A stretch of DNA of 64,000 nucleotides, from NCBI GenBank assembly GCA_018714005.1, contig DVOA01000051.1:10394-74393 (forward strand). The letters are read 5' to 3'. The translations under genes and the position numbers were made by a program. Below are positions 49,131 to 57,644 of this stretch, in pieces. How positions within the stretch are numbered: the stretch's first letter is position 1; every line of letters begins with the position of its first letter. This DNA is from Spyradomonas excrementavium (GTDB lineage Bacteria; Cyanobacteriota; Vampirovibrionia; Gastranaerophilales; Gastranaerophilaceae). Under the pieces are notes generated by a model. It did not search any database. It was given only the letters and a program-made list of their open reading frames with translations, and was not told where the DNA came from.

Positions 49131-50549
49131 ATGTACAATCCTAAGTCCCACAAAGCAGAAGAATTCATTTCCCACGAAGAAATTCTCGAAACCCTTGATT
49201 TTGCGGAAAATAATAAAAATAACACAAAACTGGTCGATGAAATCCTTGAAAAAGCCAGAAAAGGTAAAGGCCTGAAACACCGTGAAGCTGCGGTTTTGCT
49301 GGCTTGCGAAATTCCTGAAAAAAATGAAGAAATTTTCAAACTTGCCGAGCAGATAAAAAAAGATTACTACGGAAACAGAATCGTGCTATTTGCGCCTTTG
49401 TATATTTCAAATTACTGCGTAAACGGCTGTGTTTATTGCCCTTATCACGCAAAAAACAAGCATATTCCCCGTAAAAAAATGACGCAGGAAGAAATTCGTA
49501 ATGAAGTAATCGCACTTCAGGACATGGGACACAAAAGAATCGCGCTGGAAGCCGGCGAAGACCCTGTGAACAACCCGATTGAATATGTTCTCGAATCAAT
49601 AAAAACAATTTATGACGTAAAACACAAAAACGGCGCAATCCGCAGAATAAACGTAAATATCGCGGCAACAACCGTCGAAAACTACAAAAAACTCCACGAT
49701 ATCGGAATCGGAACATACGTTTTGTTCCAGGAAACCTACAACAAAGAGGCCTACGAGCGCCTGCACCCGACCGGGCCGAAACACAACTACAACTATCACA
49801 CCGAAGCCATGGACAGAGCAATGGAAGCGGGCATTGATGACGTAAGTCTGGGCGTTTTGTTCGGTTTGGAGCGTTACAAGTACGAATTTACCGGACTTTT
49901 AATGCACGCCGAGCACCTTGAAGCGGCTTTTGGCGTAGGGCCTCACGCAATAAGCGTTCCGAGAATCAAAAAAGCCGACGATATTGACCCGTCCGTTTTT
50001 GATAACGGAATTGACGACGATACATTCGCCAAAATCGTTGCCTGCATACGAATTTCGGTTCCTTATACGGGCATGATTATTTCTACCAGAGAATCCGAAA
50101 AATGCCGCGAACGGCTTTTGCATTTGGGCTTGTCGCAGATGAGCGGAGGCTCGAAAACCAGTGTTGGCGGCTATGCCGAGCCTGAACCGGAGGGCGAAGA
50201 TTCCTCACAATTTGAAGTTAGCGACAAAAGAACCCTTGACGAAGTCGTAAGATGGCTTATGAACATCGGATATTTGCCGAGTTTTTGCACATCCTGCTAT
50301 CGCAAAGGCAGAACGGGCGACAGGTTTATGGAGATTTGCAAACAACAGCAAATTCACAATTTCTGCCATCCGAACGCGTTAATGACTTTGAAAGAGTATT
50401 TAACCGATTATGCGACCGACGAAACGAAAAGGGTCGGGAATTTGCTCATAGAAAAAGAGCTGGAAACCTTTGATAATGACCAAATTAAGGCTACGCTCGT
50501 TGATAATCTCAAAAAAATTGAGAATGGCGGGCGGGATTTTAATTTTTGA
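49131..50549 (+). CDS. hydG: [FeFe]-hydrogenase H-cluster maturase HydG
   Basis: HydG is a radical SAM tyrosine lyase that makes the CO and CN- ligands of the H-cluster. The 472-residue product has the cluster motif in ISNYCVNGCVYCPYH (CxxxCxxC), then EAGEDPVNNP and QETYNKEAYERLHPTGPK, and the C-terminal second-cluster motif FCTSCYRKGRTGDRF...CKQQQIHNFC (CxxC...C), which separates HydG from ThiH. The ATG at 49131 has GGAGGAG 7 nt upstream. hydE, hydF and the hydrogenase itself are not in the window. Confidence 0.93.
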   Translation: MYNPKSHKAEEFISHEEILETLDFAENNKNNTKLVDEILEKARKGKGLKHREAAVLLACEIPEKNEEIFKLAEQIKKDYYGNRIVLFAPLYISNYCVNGCVYCPYHAKNKHIPRKKMTQEEIRNEVIALQDMGHKRIALEAGEDPVNNPIEYVLESIKTIYDVKHKNGAIRRINVNIAATTVENYKKLHDIGIGTYVLFQETYNKEAYERLHPTGPKHNYNYHTEAMDRAMEAGIDDVSLGVLFGLERYKYEFTGLLMHAEHLEAAFGVGPHAISVPRIKKADDIDPSVFDNGIDDDTFAKIVACIRISVPYTGMIISTRESEKCRERLLHLGLSQMSGGSKTSVGGYAEPEPEGEDSSQFEVSDKRTLDEVVRWLMNIGYLPSFCTSCYRKGRTGDRFMEICKQQQIHNFCHPNALMTLKEYLTDYATDETKRVGNLLIEKELETFDNDQIKATLVDNLKKIENGGRDFNF

Positions 50550-50586
50550 TGATTGAATATTTGAATTTTGTTGGTTCTGGTTTTCC

Positions 50587-50640
50587 TTACGGGCAAGCCC
50601 TCACCCGCCCTGCGGGCACCCTCTCCCATCGGAGAGGGAA
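50587..50640 (+). repeat. Dispersed repeat family B, copy 3
   Basis: CTTACGGGCAAG hairpin, CCCGCCCTGCGGGC and CTCTCCCATCGGAGAG in order, matching 16634-16689 in inverse. It lies in the hydG-der gap. Confidence 0.8.
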
Positions 50641-50745
50641 AAATTTCCGAAATATATAGCCGGAGGAGAGGAGGGGGAATAATTATAGCTTTAATATTCT
50701 TATTTTTATATTAAAATAAGAAAAAAGTCAGACAGGAATCCGATT

Positions 50746-52071
50746 ATGAAAAGAAAACCGATAGTTGCGGTCGTTGGCAGGCCAAATGTGGGCAAATCCA
50801 CATTTGTAAACCGCCTTGTTGGCGCAAGACAGTCGATTGTTGATGATTTGCCGGGCGTTACGCGCGACAGGCTCTATTTTGATGTAACGTGGCAGAATAA
50901 GGAATTCACCGTAATCGATACAGGCGGGATTATCCCCGGTGACGAAGACGAAATCATGCTCAACATCTTTACGCAGGCAAAAATCGCCTGTGAAGAAGCG
51001 GATTCCGTGATTTTTCTTGTTGACGGCAAAGACGGCGTAAATCCGATTGACTATGACATCGCAAATATTCTTCGCCAGAGCACAAAACCCGTTTTTCTCG
51101 CAGTAAACAAAATTGATTCGCCCGAAAGAATCGCAATGCTCGGTGATTTTTATTCGCTGGCTATCGGCGACCCTATGCCGATTTCTGCGCTGCACGGGAG
51201 CGGCGGCGTGGGTGATTTGCTTGAAGAAATAACAAAAGATTTCCCCTCTGATGAAGAATATGAAAAATCCGAGCTGATAAAAATCGCAATCGTCGGAAAA
51301 CCGAACGCCGGAAAATCCTCAATCGTAAATGCGCTTTTGGGCGAAGACAGGGTAATCGTAAGCGACATTTCCGGCACAACCCGCGACAGCATTGACTCAA
51401 AAGTCAAATACGAGGGCGAAGAATTCATCCTTGTTGACACTGCCGGTATTAGAAAAAAGGCAAAAGTTGACTGGGGTGTTGAAAAATTCGCTGTTGACCG
51501 CGCAATCCGCGCAATCCGTGACTGCGATGTGGCGGTTCTGGTGGTTGACGCACTCGAGGGGCTGACCGATCAGGACAAAAAGATTTCCCAGACCGTCGTA
51601 GAAGCCGGAAAAGGCATGATTATTGCCGTAAACAAGTGGGATTTGGTCGAAAAAGACACGACTTCGACCGTAAAATATCAGCAAAAACTCCTCAACGACG
51701 CACCGTTTTTGAGCAATTTCCCTATGCTTTTTGTGAGCGCAAAAACCAAGCAGCGGCTCGTAAATATCTATAAAACAGCAAAAGACGTATGGGCACAGTG
51801 CACAAAACGCCTTTCAACAAGCATTTTGAACAAAATTCTTCTTGAAGCGCTCGCAATGAACCCACCAACAACCAAAAAAGGCAAAAAACTGCGAATTCTT
51901 TACGCAACCCAGGTTCGCACCGCGCCTCCGTCCTTTATTATGTTCGTAAACAACGAAGATTTAGTGCAGGATAGCTACAAGCGCTATCTTGAGAACAAAC
52001 TCCGAGAAGCTGCGGGATTTTTCGGCACGCCAATCCGCATGAACTTCAAAGAACGCGCCCAGAAAGATTAA
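50746..52071 (+). CDS. der: Ribosome biogenesis GTPase Der (EngA)
   Basis: Der acts in 50S subunit assembly. The 441-residue product has two tandem GTPase domains: G1 VGRPNVGKSTFVNRL and G3 DTGGI in the first, G1 VGKPNAGKSSIVNALL, G3 DTAGIRKKAKVDWGVEKF and G4 NKWDL in the second, then the KH-like C-terminal domain (residues 355-441, PPSFIMFVNNEDLV...RYLENKLREAAGFFGTPIRMNFKER). Ribosome site AGGAA lies upstream. Confidence 0.97.
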   Translation: MKRKPIVAVVGRPNVGKSTFVNRLVGARQSIVDDLPGVTRDRLYFDVTWQNKEFTVIDTGGIIPGDEDEIMLNIFTQAKIACEEADSVIFLVDGKDGVNPIDYDIANILRQSTKPVFLAVNKIDSPERIAMLGDFYSLAIGDPMPISALHGSGGVGDLLEEITKDFPSDEEYEKSELIKIAIVGKPNAGKSSIVNALLGEDRVIVSDISGTTRDSIDSKVKYEGEEFILVDTAGIRKKAKVDWGVEKFAVDRAIRAIRDCDVAVLVVDALEGLTDQDKKISQTVVEAGKGMIIAVNKWDLVEKDTTSTVKYQQKLLNDAPFLSNFPMLFVSAKTKQRLVNIYKTAKDVWAQCTKRLSTSILNKILLEALAMNPPTTKKGKKLRILYATQVRTAPPSFIMFVNNEDLVQDSYKRYLENKLREAAGFFGTPIRMNFKERAQKD

Positions 52072-52094
52072 TTCTGCGCTATAAGGGCCTTTTT

Positions 52095-52134
52095 GGGGCC
52101 GGATAAAACCTTTTGGCCCCTATAAAACCTTTTG
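52095..52134. terminator. Possible terminator after der
   Basis: Stem GGGGCC / GGCCCC (52095-52100 and 52115-52120). A 13-bp ATAAAACCTTTTG direct repeat occurs in the loop and after the stem. There is no long T run, so a regulatory hairpin is also possible. Confidence 0.4.
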
Positions 52135-52165
52135 ACATTTATTAAAAATACATTATATTAAAATT

Positions 52166-52744
52166 ATGAAAAATAAACTTATTTTGTTGATAATCTCCAT
52201 GCTGATTTGCGCGAATGTTGTTTTTGCCGAATCTACAAGTGAAGATTATGCAAAACTGTACAAATTTGCGAATATTCCTGATTTTGAGCTTGTGCACCAG
52301 CTTGACCCTTACCAGAATGAGGATTATCAAAAATACGCCTGGTCACCCTACCCGCTTTTCAGGCTGGCTGTTGATTTGTACTTCAAAAACCAGACGATTC
52401 CGGCCGGTTATTATATATTAACCCCAAGAACAATAAATGAGCGCGAATACGTGCTTTTTAAAGAAAGCGGAAAAGTTAAATTCATCATTCCTGTTGTGAA
52501 AAAAGAGCTTGTTGCGCCCGGATATTATGACACGATGGTGCCAAAAGCCAAAAAGTCTAAATGGCAAAGCTTTTGCGAGAATACGAGGGATAAATTTTAT
52601 ACGGTTTTCCGTAATTCCTCAAGAAAATCACCTCCGCCCGGGTCTTATATCCAGTCTTATTACATCGACGGAAATATGTTCCTTGTTATTATGTGCTACG
52701 GGGATTACAAATATACAATGGTCTTTAAATCCACCCGTTTCTAA
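52166..52744 (+). CDS. Secreted protein of unknown function
   Basis: A 192-residue product with a signal peptide (MKNKLILLIISMLICANVVFA). The mature part is basic and aromatic-rich, with FKNQTIPAGYYILTPR and GNMFLVIMCYGDYKYTMVFKSTRF. A near-leaderless TATATTAAAAT element lies before the ATG. No family is known to me. Its end overlaps the opposite-strand gene by 4 bp. Confidence 0.6.
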   Translation: MKNKLILLIISMLICANVVFAESTSEDYAKLYKFANIPDFELVHQLDPYQNEDYQKYAWSPYPLFRLAVDLYFKNQTIPAGYYILTPRTINEREYVLFKESGKVKFIIPVVKKELVAPGYYDTMVPKAKKSKWQSFCENTRDKFYTVFRNSSRKSPPPGSYIQSYYIDGNMFLVIMCYGDYKYTMVFKSTRF

Positions 52745-53697
52745 TCAAGAGGCTTGAAATCCTTGATAATCGGGCTGTTTTTTGCCATTCCGGCGTACTT
52801 TTGTGCAAGCTCCTGCGGCATATACATTGGCAAACAGCCCCAGCTGCCTGTGTCGATTCTTGCGTCCCGGGATTCGGAAAGGAGTTTTTTTATAATTTGG
52901 TTGGGATTTTTCGTTCCGTAGCGGTTTTTGAAAAAATCGCCTGCATTTGATTCGGTGGCGGGCATAAAAAACCTTTTTCCACGTTTGTAGTGCGCAATAT
53001 GAGAATTTATATCGGCTTCTGAAACAATATTCAGCGGCAAATTGTTGTTTATGCAGTATTCGACGGAGAGCCTGTCGGCTAACTCGCCGATTCCGCCGTA
53101 TTTTTTGTCATCCCAGTTTTGAAGATAATCTATTTTGATTCTGTCACCGACAATTCCCTCCTTTTTGTGGTCAACATGGAGGGGTTTGTTAAAATAGGCT
53201 TCTTTTGAGTATTCATAAAAGTTGTTTTTCTTCAAAAGCCTGCAATCAGCGATGGAAACATAACCGATTTCGCGTTTTAAGTCGGGCGTGAAAAAATGAT
53301 AAGTCGTTATGCTTTCACCGTCGGTCGAAGTGAGCACATTCACTTTCATTTTTTGCTTTTTAATCCCGTTTTCGGCTGTGTGGATTTTTTTGTAAACATA
53401 TGCCGTGTTTTCGGGGTTGTAGCGCAGGGTTACGGGCTTGTTCCTTTGCGAAATCCTTTTAAAGCGGTCAAAAACAAGTTCTGCTGGCTTTTTTAAGTCA
53501 ATATTAAAAATTCCGGACTGCATTTGCGATGTGTAATGGTTGTAAACCGTTGTTTCTATTTTTTGCAGGGCAGGTTTGGCGCAAAAAACGTCTTTTTCCA
53601 GCTGCGCAACCGGTTTTACCCTTTTGCAGTTAAGGCAGTTTTTGAGAACCGGTGTTTGTGAATACTTTTTGAATATGCTCAAATCGGGAATTTTCAT
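52741..53697 (-). CDS. Unknown protein with GNAT-like C-terminal region
   Basis: A 318-residue soluble product. The N-terminus has CLNCKRVKPV and a helical part. Residues 170-260 read DRIKIDYLQNWDDKKYGGIGELADRLSVEYCINNNLPLNIVSEADINSHIAHYKRGKRF, which by eye resembles an acetyl-CoA-binding GNAT core (GIGELA loop, then a Tyr-containing helix). The gene at 19968 has a similar logic but little direct identity. Function unknown. Confidence 0.45.
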   Translation of the reverse strand: MKIPDLSIFKKYSQTPVLKNCLNCKRVKPVAQLEKDVFCAKPALQKIETTVYNHYTSQMQSGIFNIDLKKPAELVFDRFKRISQRNKPVTLRYNPENTAYVYKKIHTAENGIKKQKMKVNVLTSTDGESITTYHFFTPDLKREIGYVSIADCRLLKKNNFYEYSKEAYFNKPLHVDHKKEGIVGDRIKIDYLQNWDDKKYGGIGELADRLSVEYCINNNLPLNIVSEADINSHIAHYKRGKRFFMPATESNAGDFFKNRYGTKNPNQIIKKLLSESRDARIDTGSWGCLPMYMPQELAQKYAGMAKNSPIIKDFKPLD

Positions 53698-53832
53698 ATT
53701 TTAGTAAAGCGTATAAATAAATTATTTTGTCATGATTGTTAAGTTATGTAACGTATATAATGATTATTGAAATAGTATATGTTGATTTGTTTTTATATAA
53801 GAGTAGGTAATAAGTAAGTAAAGGGTCTGATT

Positions 53833-55152
53833 ATGTTCAATACGGTAAGTTTAAATGTTCAAAAAGCCTGGGAAAACCGTGAAGCGCTCGGAATTGACCA
53901 GTCAAAACAGGTTGTTGAGCAGTTATTCCCCGAAGTTTCACAAAATGCGGCTTCAAATCCGTCAGTTGACATTTCAGGTCTAAATAAAGAAGATGTTCAG
54001 GCAGAAATCGAGCAAACTGAAGAGGAAATCGCAACTCTTTCTTCGCAAAAGGCTGATAATGACAAAAATATCCAAAAAACCCAGCAAGAACTTCAGGAAA
54101 TAAAAAAACAGATTAATGACGCTATTGAAAATGCGCTCAAAGAGTCACAGGAGTTCGTGGCTGAACAATCTGCCAAAATCCTTGCTGCATCTGTTGAAAT
54201 TGCTGCTGAATATGTAGCTTCCAACGGCGAAATGACAAAAGAAGAAATGAAACAAAAACTTTCTGACAAGCTCGGTGATGTTGACACAGAAATTCCCTCC
54301 TCTGTGCTGGCTTCTTTGACCGAAGCAGACGGACTTCTTGGCAAACTTTGCGCAAAAACCCAGCTTCTTTCTAATTATTGCGCATATGGTGAAAAACTTT
54401 CCAACCAGATTACCTGCAAGCAAAACAGGCTGGCTACGCTGAACGACCAGCTGACTGCAATTGAAGAAGCAGAAGAAGCCAGAAAATGCGACCCGATAGG
54501 ATTTGTTGTTGATGGAAAAATTTGCGATTTTATCATTGACAGAAACAATGACGGCAAATTCAACAACGAAACAGAGTTTCTCGGCGCTCAAAACAACTGG
54601 TTTGAGATGATTTCGCTTGACCAGAACGGAAACAATGACGGAAAAGTTTCCCGTGAAGAAATGGAGAATGCAAACGTTAAAGTTCTTGTTACAAATGAAG
54701 ATGGCTCACAGCAGATAGTTTCAGTTGCGGATTTGGGCATAGACGAAATTGATCTTAGCTCTTATCAGAGCTCAAATCAATCTATTGGCAACAATAACCA
54801 GCTTCTGGGCACATTCGGGCTCACGCTCAACGGTAAATATTCTAATGATGGTTACAATACACTTGATACAGTGAACTGGCTCGATAAAAATTACAGCAAT
54901 ATGTTCACAGACAAAGCTGAAAGAGTTGGACGCTTTGCAACCGAGGACGGTCTGGCTGATTCTTCAAAACTTTCATATAATATAAGTGAAGATATCTATG
55001 ATGTCATAAACACGACAAAACGCGTGAACGACACCAGAACGCAAATTACAAACGATTTTACTCTTCTCAAATCGGCTAAAATTATGGCATTAAATCTTCT
55101 TCCTGAAGCTGCCGAATCCGAAGAAGACGAAGAACGCAGAAAAAGAGCCTAG
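53833..55152 (+). CDS. Coiled-coil protein with EF-hand-like repeats
   Basis: A 439-residue product with no signal peptide. Residues 50-100 and 195-220 are coiled coil (EDVQAEIEQTEEEIATLSSQKADNDKNIQ). Residues 230-275 hold two calcium-loop-like motifs: DRNNDGKFNNETEFLGA and DQNGNNDGKVSREEME, spaced as in the paired motifs of large secreted calcium-binding proteins. The tail is acidic then basic (EEDEERRKRA). It may be exported by a non-Sec route. RBS AAAGGG lies upstream. Confidence 0.6.
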   Translation: MFNTVSLNVQKAWENREALGIDQSKQVVEQLFPEVSQNAASNPSVDISGLNKEDVQAEIEQTEEEIATLSSQKADNDKNIQKTQQELQEIKKQINDAIENALKESQEFVAEQSAKILAASVEIAAEYVASNGEMTKEEMKQKLSDKLGDVDTEIPSSVLASLTEADGLLGKLCAKTQLLSNYCAYGEKLSNQITCKQNRLATLNDQLTAIEEAEEARKCDPIGFVVDGKICDFIIDRNNDGKFNNETEFLGAQNNWFEMISLDQNGNNDGKVSREEMENANVKVLVTNEDGSQQIVSVADLGIDEIDLSSYQSSNQSIGNNNQLLGTFGLTLNGKYSNDGYNTLDTVNWLDKNYSNMFTDKAERVGRFATEDGLADSSKLSYNISEDIYDVINTTKRVNDTRTQITNDFTLLKSAKIMALNLLPEAAESEEDEERRKRA

Positions 55153-55179
55153 GCTCCTTACATAAACCACGCAACTTCA

Positions 55180-55210
55180 AGAGAACCCATTATTATGGGT
55201 TCTCTTTTTA
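55180..55210 (+). terminator. Terminator after the EF-hand protein gene
   Basis: Perfect stem AGAGAACCCAT / ATGGGTTCTCT followed by five T. Confidence 0.92.
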
Positions 55211-55224
55211 ATATTTATTCCTTT

Positions 55225-55477
55225 TCCCCAGCCCGGGGAGGAAGCAGTCGCAGCAATACGCCGGTATTTCGTACGAATGCGGATGGGGAGCGGCTCTAAA
55301 TCATCTTGAAATCCCAAAAATCTACATTTTTGCACAATCTTGCGGTGGGAACCGTTTCACTTTTCCCACCCTACAAATCAACAACCTTAAAATCGCTCCC
55401 CACCCCGGCCCTCCCCGAGTTGGGGAGGGAGAAGTCGCAGCAGTAGGCCGCTATTGCGTACGAATGCGGATGGGGGG
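55225..55477. repeat. Composite intergenic repeat array
   Basis: The 386-bp gap has no gene. It holds a family C unit (55225-55290), a GCGGTGGGAACCG...TTCCCACCCTAC element (55341-55373) and a second family C unit (55394-55477). The order and spacing mirror those at 6787-7183 without the family A and E inserts. Confidence 0.75.
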
Positions 55478-55538
55478 CGATTCTAAACTAATTTTGGAAC
55501 CCGGGAGTTATTTGTGATTTTGTGATAACATATTTCCC

Positions 55539-56624
55539 ATGGAAAAACTCTTTTCAAACGAAATGAATCTTTTAAAAGCACTTGCGATAATGCTTGTTGT
55601 CTCCGGACACCTTGAATTTTCGCTTCTGGGAATGTTTACGCCGTATTCGTTCCAGCTGGCTCTGTTTTTCTTTATATCCGGCTGCCTTTTCAAGGACAAA
55701 TATTTAACAAATACAGCTGATTTTGTGAAACGCAGGGTAAAAAGCCTGCTGGTGCCTTATTTTTTGTATAATTTGTTTTATCTGGGCGTCACAGTGCTGA
55801 TTTTCAAGCTTACAGGCAAATTCTGGGGTCAGCCTTTGAGCCTTAAAAACTTTTTCATAACCCCTTTTCTGAACGGGCACCAGTTTGACCTGTCCTGCCC
55901 GCTGTGGTTCGTTACGCAGCTTTTTATGACGATGATTTCGTTTTTGTTTATTTTTATCCTGTTGAAAAAGATTAAAGATAACAAATTTTTCCATCTGGCG
56001 GTTTTTGCGCTTCTCGGCCTTATGGCAATACCGGTTTCAAAGCTTTTTGAGCTTACGCCGCTCTTGCTTGTGCTGGTAAGGACAATGTTTTCGCTATTTT
56101 TTGTTTATCTTGGCTATTTTTACAACAATTACATAAAAGAAAAGCATGACATTTTCACAATAAAGTGGTTTTTTGCGATTGTTTCGATTCAGGCTGTTTT
56201 GTGGCTGTTTAATAGAGATTTTGACCCCGAACATGGAATTGGATTGAGCTATGTGCTTGTTTGGGCGAGATTTGACCAGCAGATTATCGTTCCCGTGATT
56301 ACAAGCATTACCTGAATCTGGGCGTCGCTATTTACTGTTAAAATTCTGTATCCGTATTTAAAAGATGTGAAATTTTTTGAACAAATGGGCAATGTTACCT
56401 ATCATATAATGGCAAATCACCTGCTGGTTATGTACGTTATAACGGCAATTTTCCTGTATATTAATGGAATCCCGATTTCTGAGCGTGCAAACCACGATAT
56501 TTACTGGATATACAACCCTGTGCAAACTACTTATCTTTATTTTGTTCTGACCATGGTTATTACAACCTACCTCGGTGTCGGGCTGAAAAAATTGAAAAAG
56601 ATTTTGTTAAAAGATGTTAAATAA
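55539..56624 (+). pseudogene. Acyltransferase-3 family gene split by in-frame TGA
   Basis: Codons 1-258 encode an acyltransferase-3 membrane enzyme (MNLLKALAIMLVVSGHLEF with the catalytic His, QLALFFFISGCLFKDKY, about eight TM segments). The frame stops at TGA 56313-56315 after VPVITSIT, then continues in the same frame with IWASLFTVKILYPYL...MGNVTYHIMANHLLVMYVIT to a TAA at 56624, the natural C-terminal TMs. A single GGA-to-TGA change would explain it. The second half has its own ATG at 56367. The enzyme would O-acylate surface glycans. It is a pseudogene unless TGA is read through. Confidence 0.8.
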
Positions 56625-56696
56625 AATGGCAATTTTTTTAGCTTAAATGTTTTTATTTATATATACAATATATAAAAAGACTATACGGGGTAAAAA

Positions 56697-56867
56697 ATGA
56701 AAAGAGCAACAAAACACTGCGCAGAATGCTGTGCAAAAAAAGAAACCCAAAAAGGGCTGACATTTCCGCAGATAAAAATCAGCATGCCGAGAATTTCAGC
56801 AAAAATGCCTTCTTTGAATCTGGGAGCGTTCGATATGCTGTTCGAGGCTAACCTGATTCCTGCTTAA
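56697..56867 (+). CDS. Small protein with N-terminal Cys motif
   Basis: A 56-residue frame, MKRATKHCAECCAKKETQKG then LTFPQIKISMPRISAKMPSLNLGAFDMLFEANLIPA. ACGGGG lies 5 nt before the ATG and a TATAAA-rich region just upstream, so it is probably expressed. The CxxCC cluster might bind metal. No family recognised. Its stop touches the opposite-strand gene. Confidence 0.5.
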   Translation: MKRATKHCAECCAKKETQKGLTFPQIKISMPRISAKMPSLNLGAFDMLFEANLIPA

Positions 56868-57074
56868 TCAGGCTTCCATCAGGTTATACATAGGCTTTAC
56901 TTTCACAAAATATTCATCATTCATGGAATTCAGCACGGACTCAAGATTTGATATGGCGTCTTTTTCTGTCCTGCCGAAGCCTATGAGCTTTTTGATGATA
57001 CAATTTGCTACAAAGCCGTTATTCTTTGCACTTTTGTAAATCAATGCGGGATATTCGACGGTGGAAATCTGCAT
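56868..57074 (-). CDS. HicB-like protein
   Basis: A 68-residue product (STVEYPALIYKSAKNNGFVANCIIKKLIGFGRTEKDAISNLESVLNSMNDEY) that matches the partial RNase H-like fold of HicB antitoxins. AGAAAGAAGG precedes the start. No hicA mRNA interferase gene lies alongside, so it is either an orphan antitoxin or a stand-alone HicB-fold protein. Confidence 0.65.
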   Translation of the reverse strand: MQISTVEYPALIYKSAKNNGFVANCIIKKLIGFGRTEKDAISNLESVLNSMNDEYFVKVKPMYNLMEA

Positions 57075-57162
57075 ATTCGACCTTCTTTCTTTATTTATTA
57101 ATGAAAGACGGCTGATTTTGCTGCAAACTTTTAGTTTTTATAAAAAAATCGGCTAATTGAAC

Positions 57163-57193
57163 GAAAAAAAAAAGAGCCCCGAACGGGACTCTT
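57163..57193 (-). terminator. Terminator after the HU gene
   Basis: Stem AAGAGTCCCGTTCGGGGCTCTT followed on the minus strand by nine T. It lies 24 bp after the HU stop. Confidence 0.92.
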
Positions 57194-57216
57194 CGCTTAT
57201 AAAAACTGATAAGAAA

Positions 57217-57489
57217 CTACTTAACAGCTTCTTTGAATTTTTTACCAGCTGAGAAAGCAGGAACAGTTTTTGCAGCAATTTTAATTGTTGCACCTGTTTG
57301 AGGGTTGCGTCCTGATCTAGCAGCTCTTTTTCTGGGTTCAAAAGTACCGAAACCAACTAAAGTAACTTTTTGTCCTTTAGCAACAGTTTTTTCAACAGTT
57401 TCCAAAGTTGCAGCGATTACGTCTGCAGCAGCTTTTTGAGAAACTTTAGCTTTTTTAGAAACCTCTTTTACTAATTCTTCTTTGTTCAT
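57217..57489 (-). CDS. hup: DNA-binding protein HU
   Basis: A 90-residue nucleoid protein that bends DNA. MNKEELVKEVSKKAKVSQKAAADVIAATLETVEKTVAKGQKVTLVGFGTFE is the dimer core, and RKRAARSGRNPQTGATIKIAAKTVPAFSAGKKFKEAV holds the beta arms with the RNPQTG intercalating Pro. I chose the ATG at 57489, with GGAGG well spaced; the frame is open to 57537. Confidence 0.97.
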   Translation of the reverse strand: MNKEELVKEVSKKAKVSQKAAADVIAATLETVEKTVAKGQKVTLVGFGTFEPRKRAARSGRNPQTGATIKIAAKTVPAFSAGKKFKEAVK

Positions 57490-57644
57490 AAGAACCTCCT
57501 TTAATGTTACATGACCTATTATAGCGGTTTTTCGCATTTTGACAAGTATTTTTATTAAAATTTTTAAACAAAATGCACACTATAAGGGGCTGACAGGAGG
57601 TTGAGTCTAAAAGCCTTGTGCTGCAAGGGTTTCGCAGCGGAGTT

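Noticed and set aside
56313..56315. TGA recoded as an amino acid
   Set aside because: Several intact genes in the window end in TGA, so general recoding is unlikely; a point mutation is simpler.
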